Source of the DNA: CALMEH01 sp964548225
GTDB taxonomy: Bacteria; Acidobacteriota; Blastocatellia; Pyrinomonadales; Pyrinomonadaceae
Reading direction: 5' to 3'
DNA: 61,515 bases
Assembly: GCA_964548225.1 (NCBI GenBank)
Contig: CAZJQP010000019.1
Coordinates: 1-61,515 of the forward strand
Shown here: positions 61,178-61,515 of the stretch, one piece after another
How positions within the stretch are numbered: the first letter of the stretch is position 1
Layout of the letters: the number at the start of each line of letters is the position of its first letter
Notes under the pieces: generated by a model
Told to the model about the DNA's origin: nothing
Seen by the model: only the letters and a program-made list of their open reading frames with translations
The model's database searches: none
Translations under genes and position numbers: made by a program

Positions 61178-61471
61178 TCAAGCGGCAAATAATTCCTGCA
61201 ATGTTTCTAAAATTTCGCTTTGTGTTTGTATTTCAATTTCACCGATTTTTTTTGTCAAACGCGATTTTTCTACTGTTTGAATTTGATCAAGCACAACAGC
61301 ACGTTTTTTGCCAAGAAAATCAAACAAAATTCTTGTCGGATATTTCCGCGTTATAGAAGAAATCGGAGCAATTATTACGGAATCAATGTGAAAATTCATT
61401 TCATTGGGAGAAATAACAACGCATGGGCGTGTGTTTTTCGCATCATTAGAAATTATTTCATCTAATACCAA
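61178..61471 (-). CDS. MazF/PemK-like toxin, possibly 5'-incomplete
   Basis: The 97-residue frame has TRPCVVISPNEMN, then IIAPISS, YPTRI, AVVLDQIQTVEKSRL. This is the PemK/MazF endoribonuclease pattern. The N-terminal strand (usual GDIWLV.LDP) is only partly present as LVLDEI. The TTG start has no ribosome site, and the frame stays open to the window edge at 61515. The true start may lie beyond the window, or the gene may be truncated. Any antitoxin gene would be upstream, outside. Confidence 0.7.
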   Translation of the reverse strand: MVLDEIISNDAKNTRPCVVISPNEMNFHIDSVIIAPISSITRKYPTRILFDFLGKKRAVVLDQIQTVEKSRLTKKIGEIEIQTQSEILETLQELFAA

Positions 61472-61515
61472 GACAGAAATAGAAACTCTGCTAGAATGGG
61501 GGAATGAAAGTAATT

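Overview
The window is a chromosomal segment of a Gram-negative heterotroph with an AT-leaning genome. The best fit is Acidobacteriota, class Blastocatellia. This is inferred from the gene mix: futalosine-pathway mqnD, miaA-hfq, several secreted proteins with a TonB-type C-terminal domain, LolA-like proteins and M14 peptidases. Very frequent intergenic hairpins built from 7-10 bp repeats point the same way. There is no rRNA and no tRNA that I can support.

Region 1 (1-21.0 kb) is housekeeping and envelope. On the minus strand it holds holB, tmk, hfq and miaA. A 21-bp tandem array and a secreted GH92 mannosidase follow, then a SpoIID/LytB protein with a DUF4145 gene and a 31-residue membrane peptide. 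Next come a methyltransferase with mqnD, a three-repeat secreted protein, a LolA-like protein, a plsC-type acyltransferase divergent from an M14 peptidase, typA, a BON-domain protein and two membrane proteins.

Region 2 (21095-38080) is a 17-kb integrated island. It is bounded by a 22-bp direct repeat with one mismatch and carries a tyrosine recombinase at one end. It holds an excisionase-like HTH gene, a probable gene II/X-type replication protein and several small genes. Its largest cargo is a minus-strand run of five genes: a PLD-SNF2 helicase, a large adenine methyltransferase with a C-terminal Schlafen/AlbA-like domain, a HipA-like kinase, DUF3037 and a DprA-like protein. This looks like a defence module related in parts to class 1 DISARM but lacking drmA and drmB. 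The island also carries a decayed umuC 3' end and a structured, possibly transcribed, intergenic region.

Region 3 (38.2-47.4 kb) returns to core functions: secreted proteins including a second TonB-type protein and a DUF4920 protein, a second 21-bp tandem array, an XRE regulator overlapping dusB, an ECF sigma factor with a membrane PDZ protein that is probably its anti-sigma factor, and trmL.

Region 4 (47.5-61.1 kb) is the most unusual part. Two divergent transcription units meet at a palindromic operator candidate (54816-54841). The minus unit encodes a Rieske oxygenase, a protein resembling red chlorophyll catabolite reductase/bilin reductases, a lipocalin-like protein, an MFS transporter fused to an SDR that resembles chlorophyll b reductases (NYC1/NOL), a double nitrilase with a dead second half, and a flavin reductase. 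The plus unit encodes a PHBH-type FAD monooxygenase, a sarcosine-oxidase-like enzyme with a covalent-FAD cysteine, a CNNM-type membrane protein, an aldehyde dehydrogenase and an alpha/beta hydrolase. Three families from the plant chlorophyll-breakdown route sit together. I therefore propose that this is a bacterial pathway for uptake and opening of a chlorophyll-like or other tetrapyrrole. The family resemblances come from reading motifs; the substrate is inference. A MazF/PemK-like toxin, possibly cut by the window edge, ends the segment.
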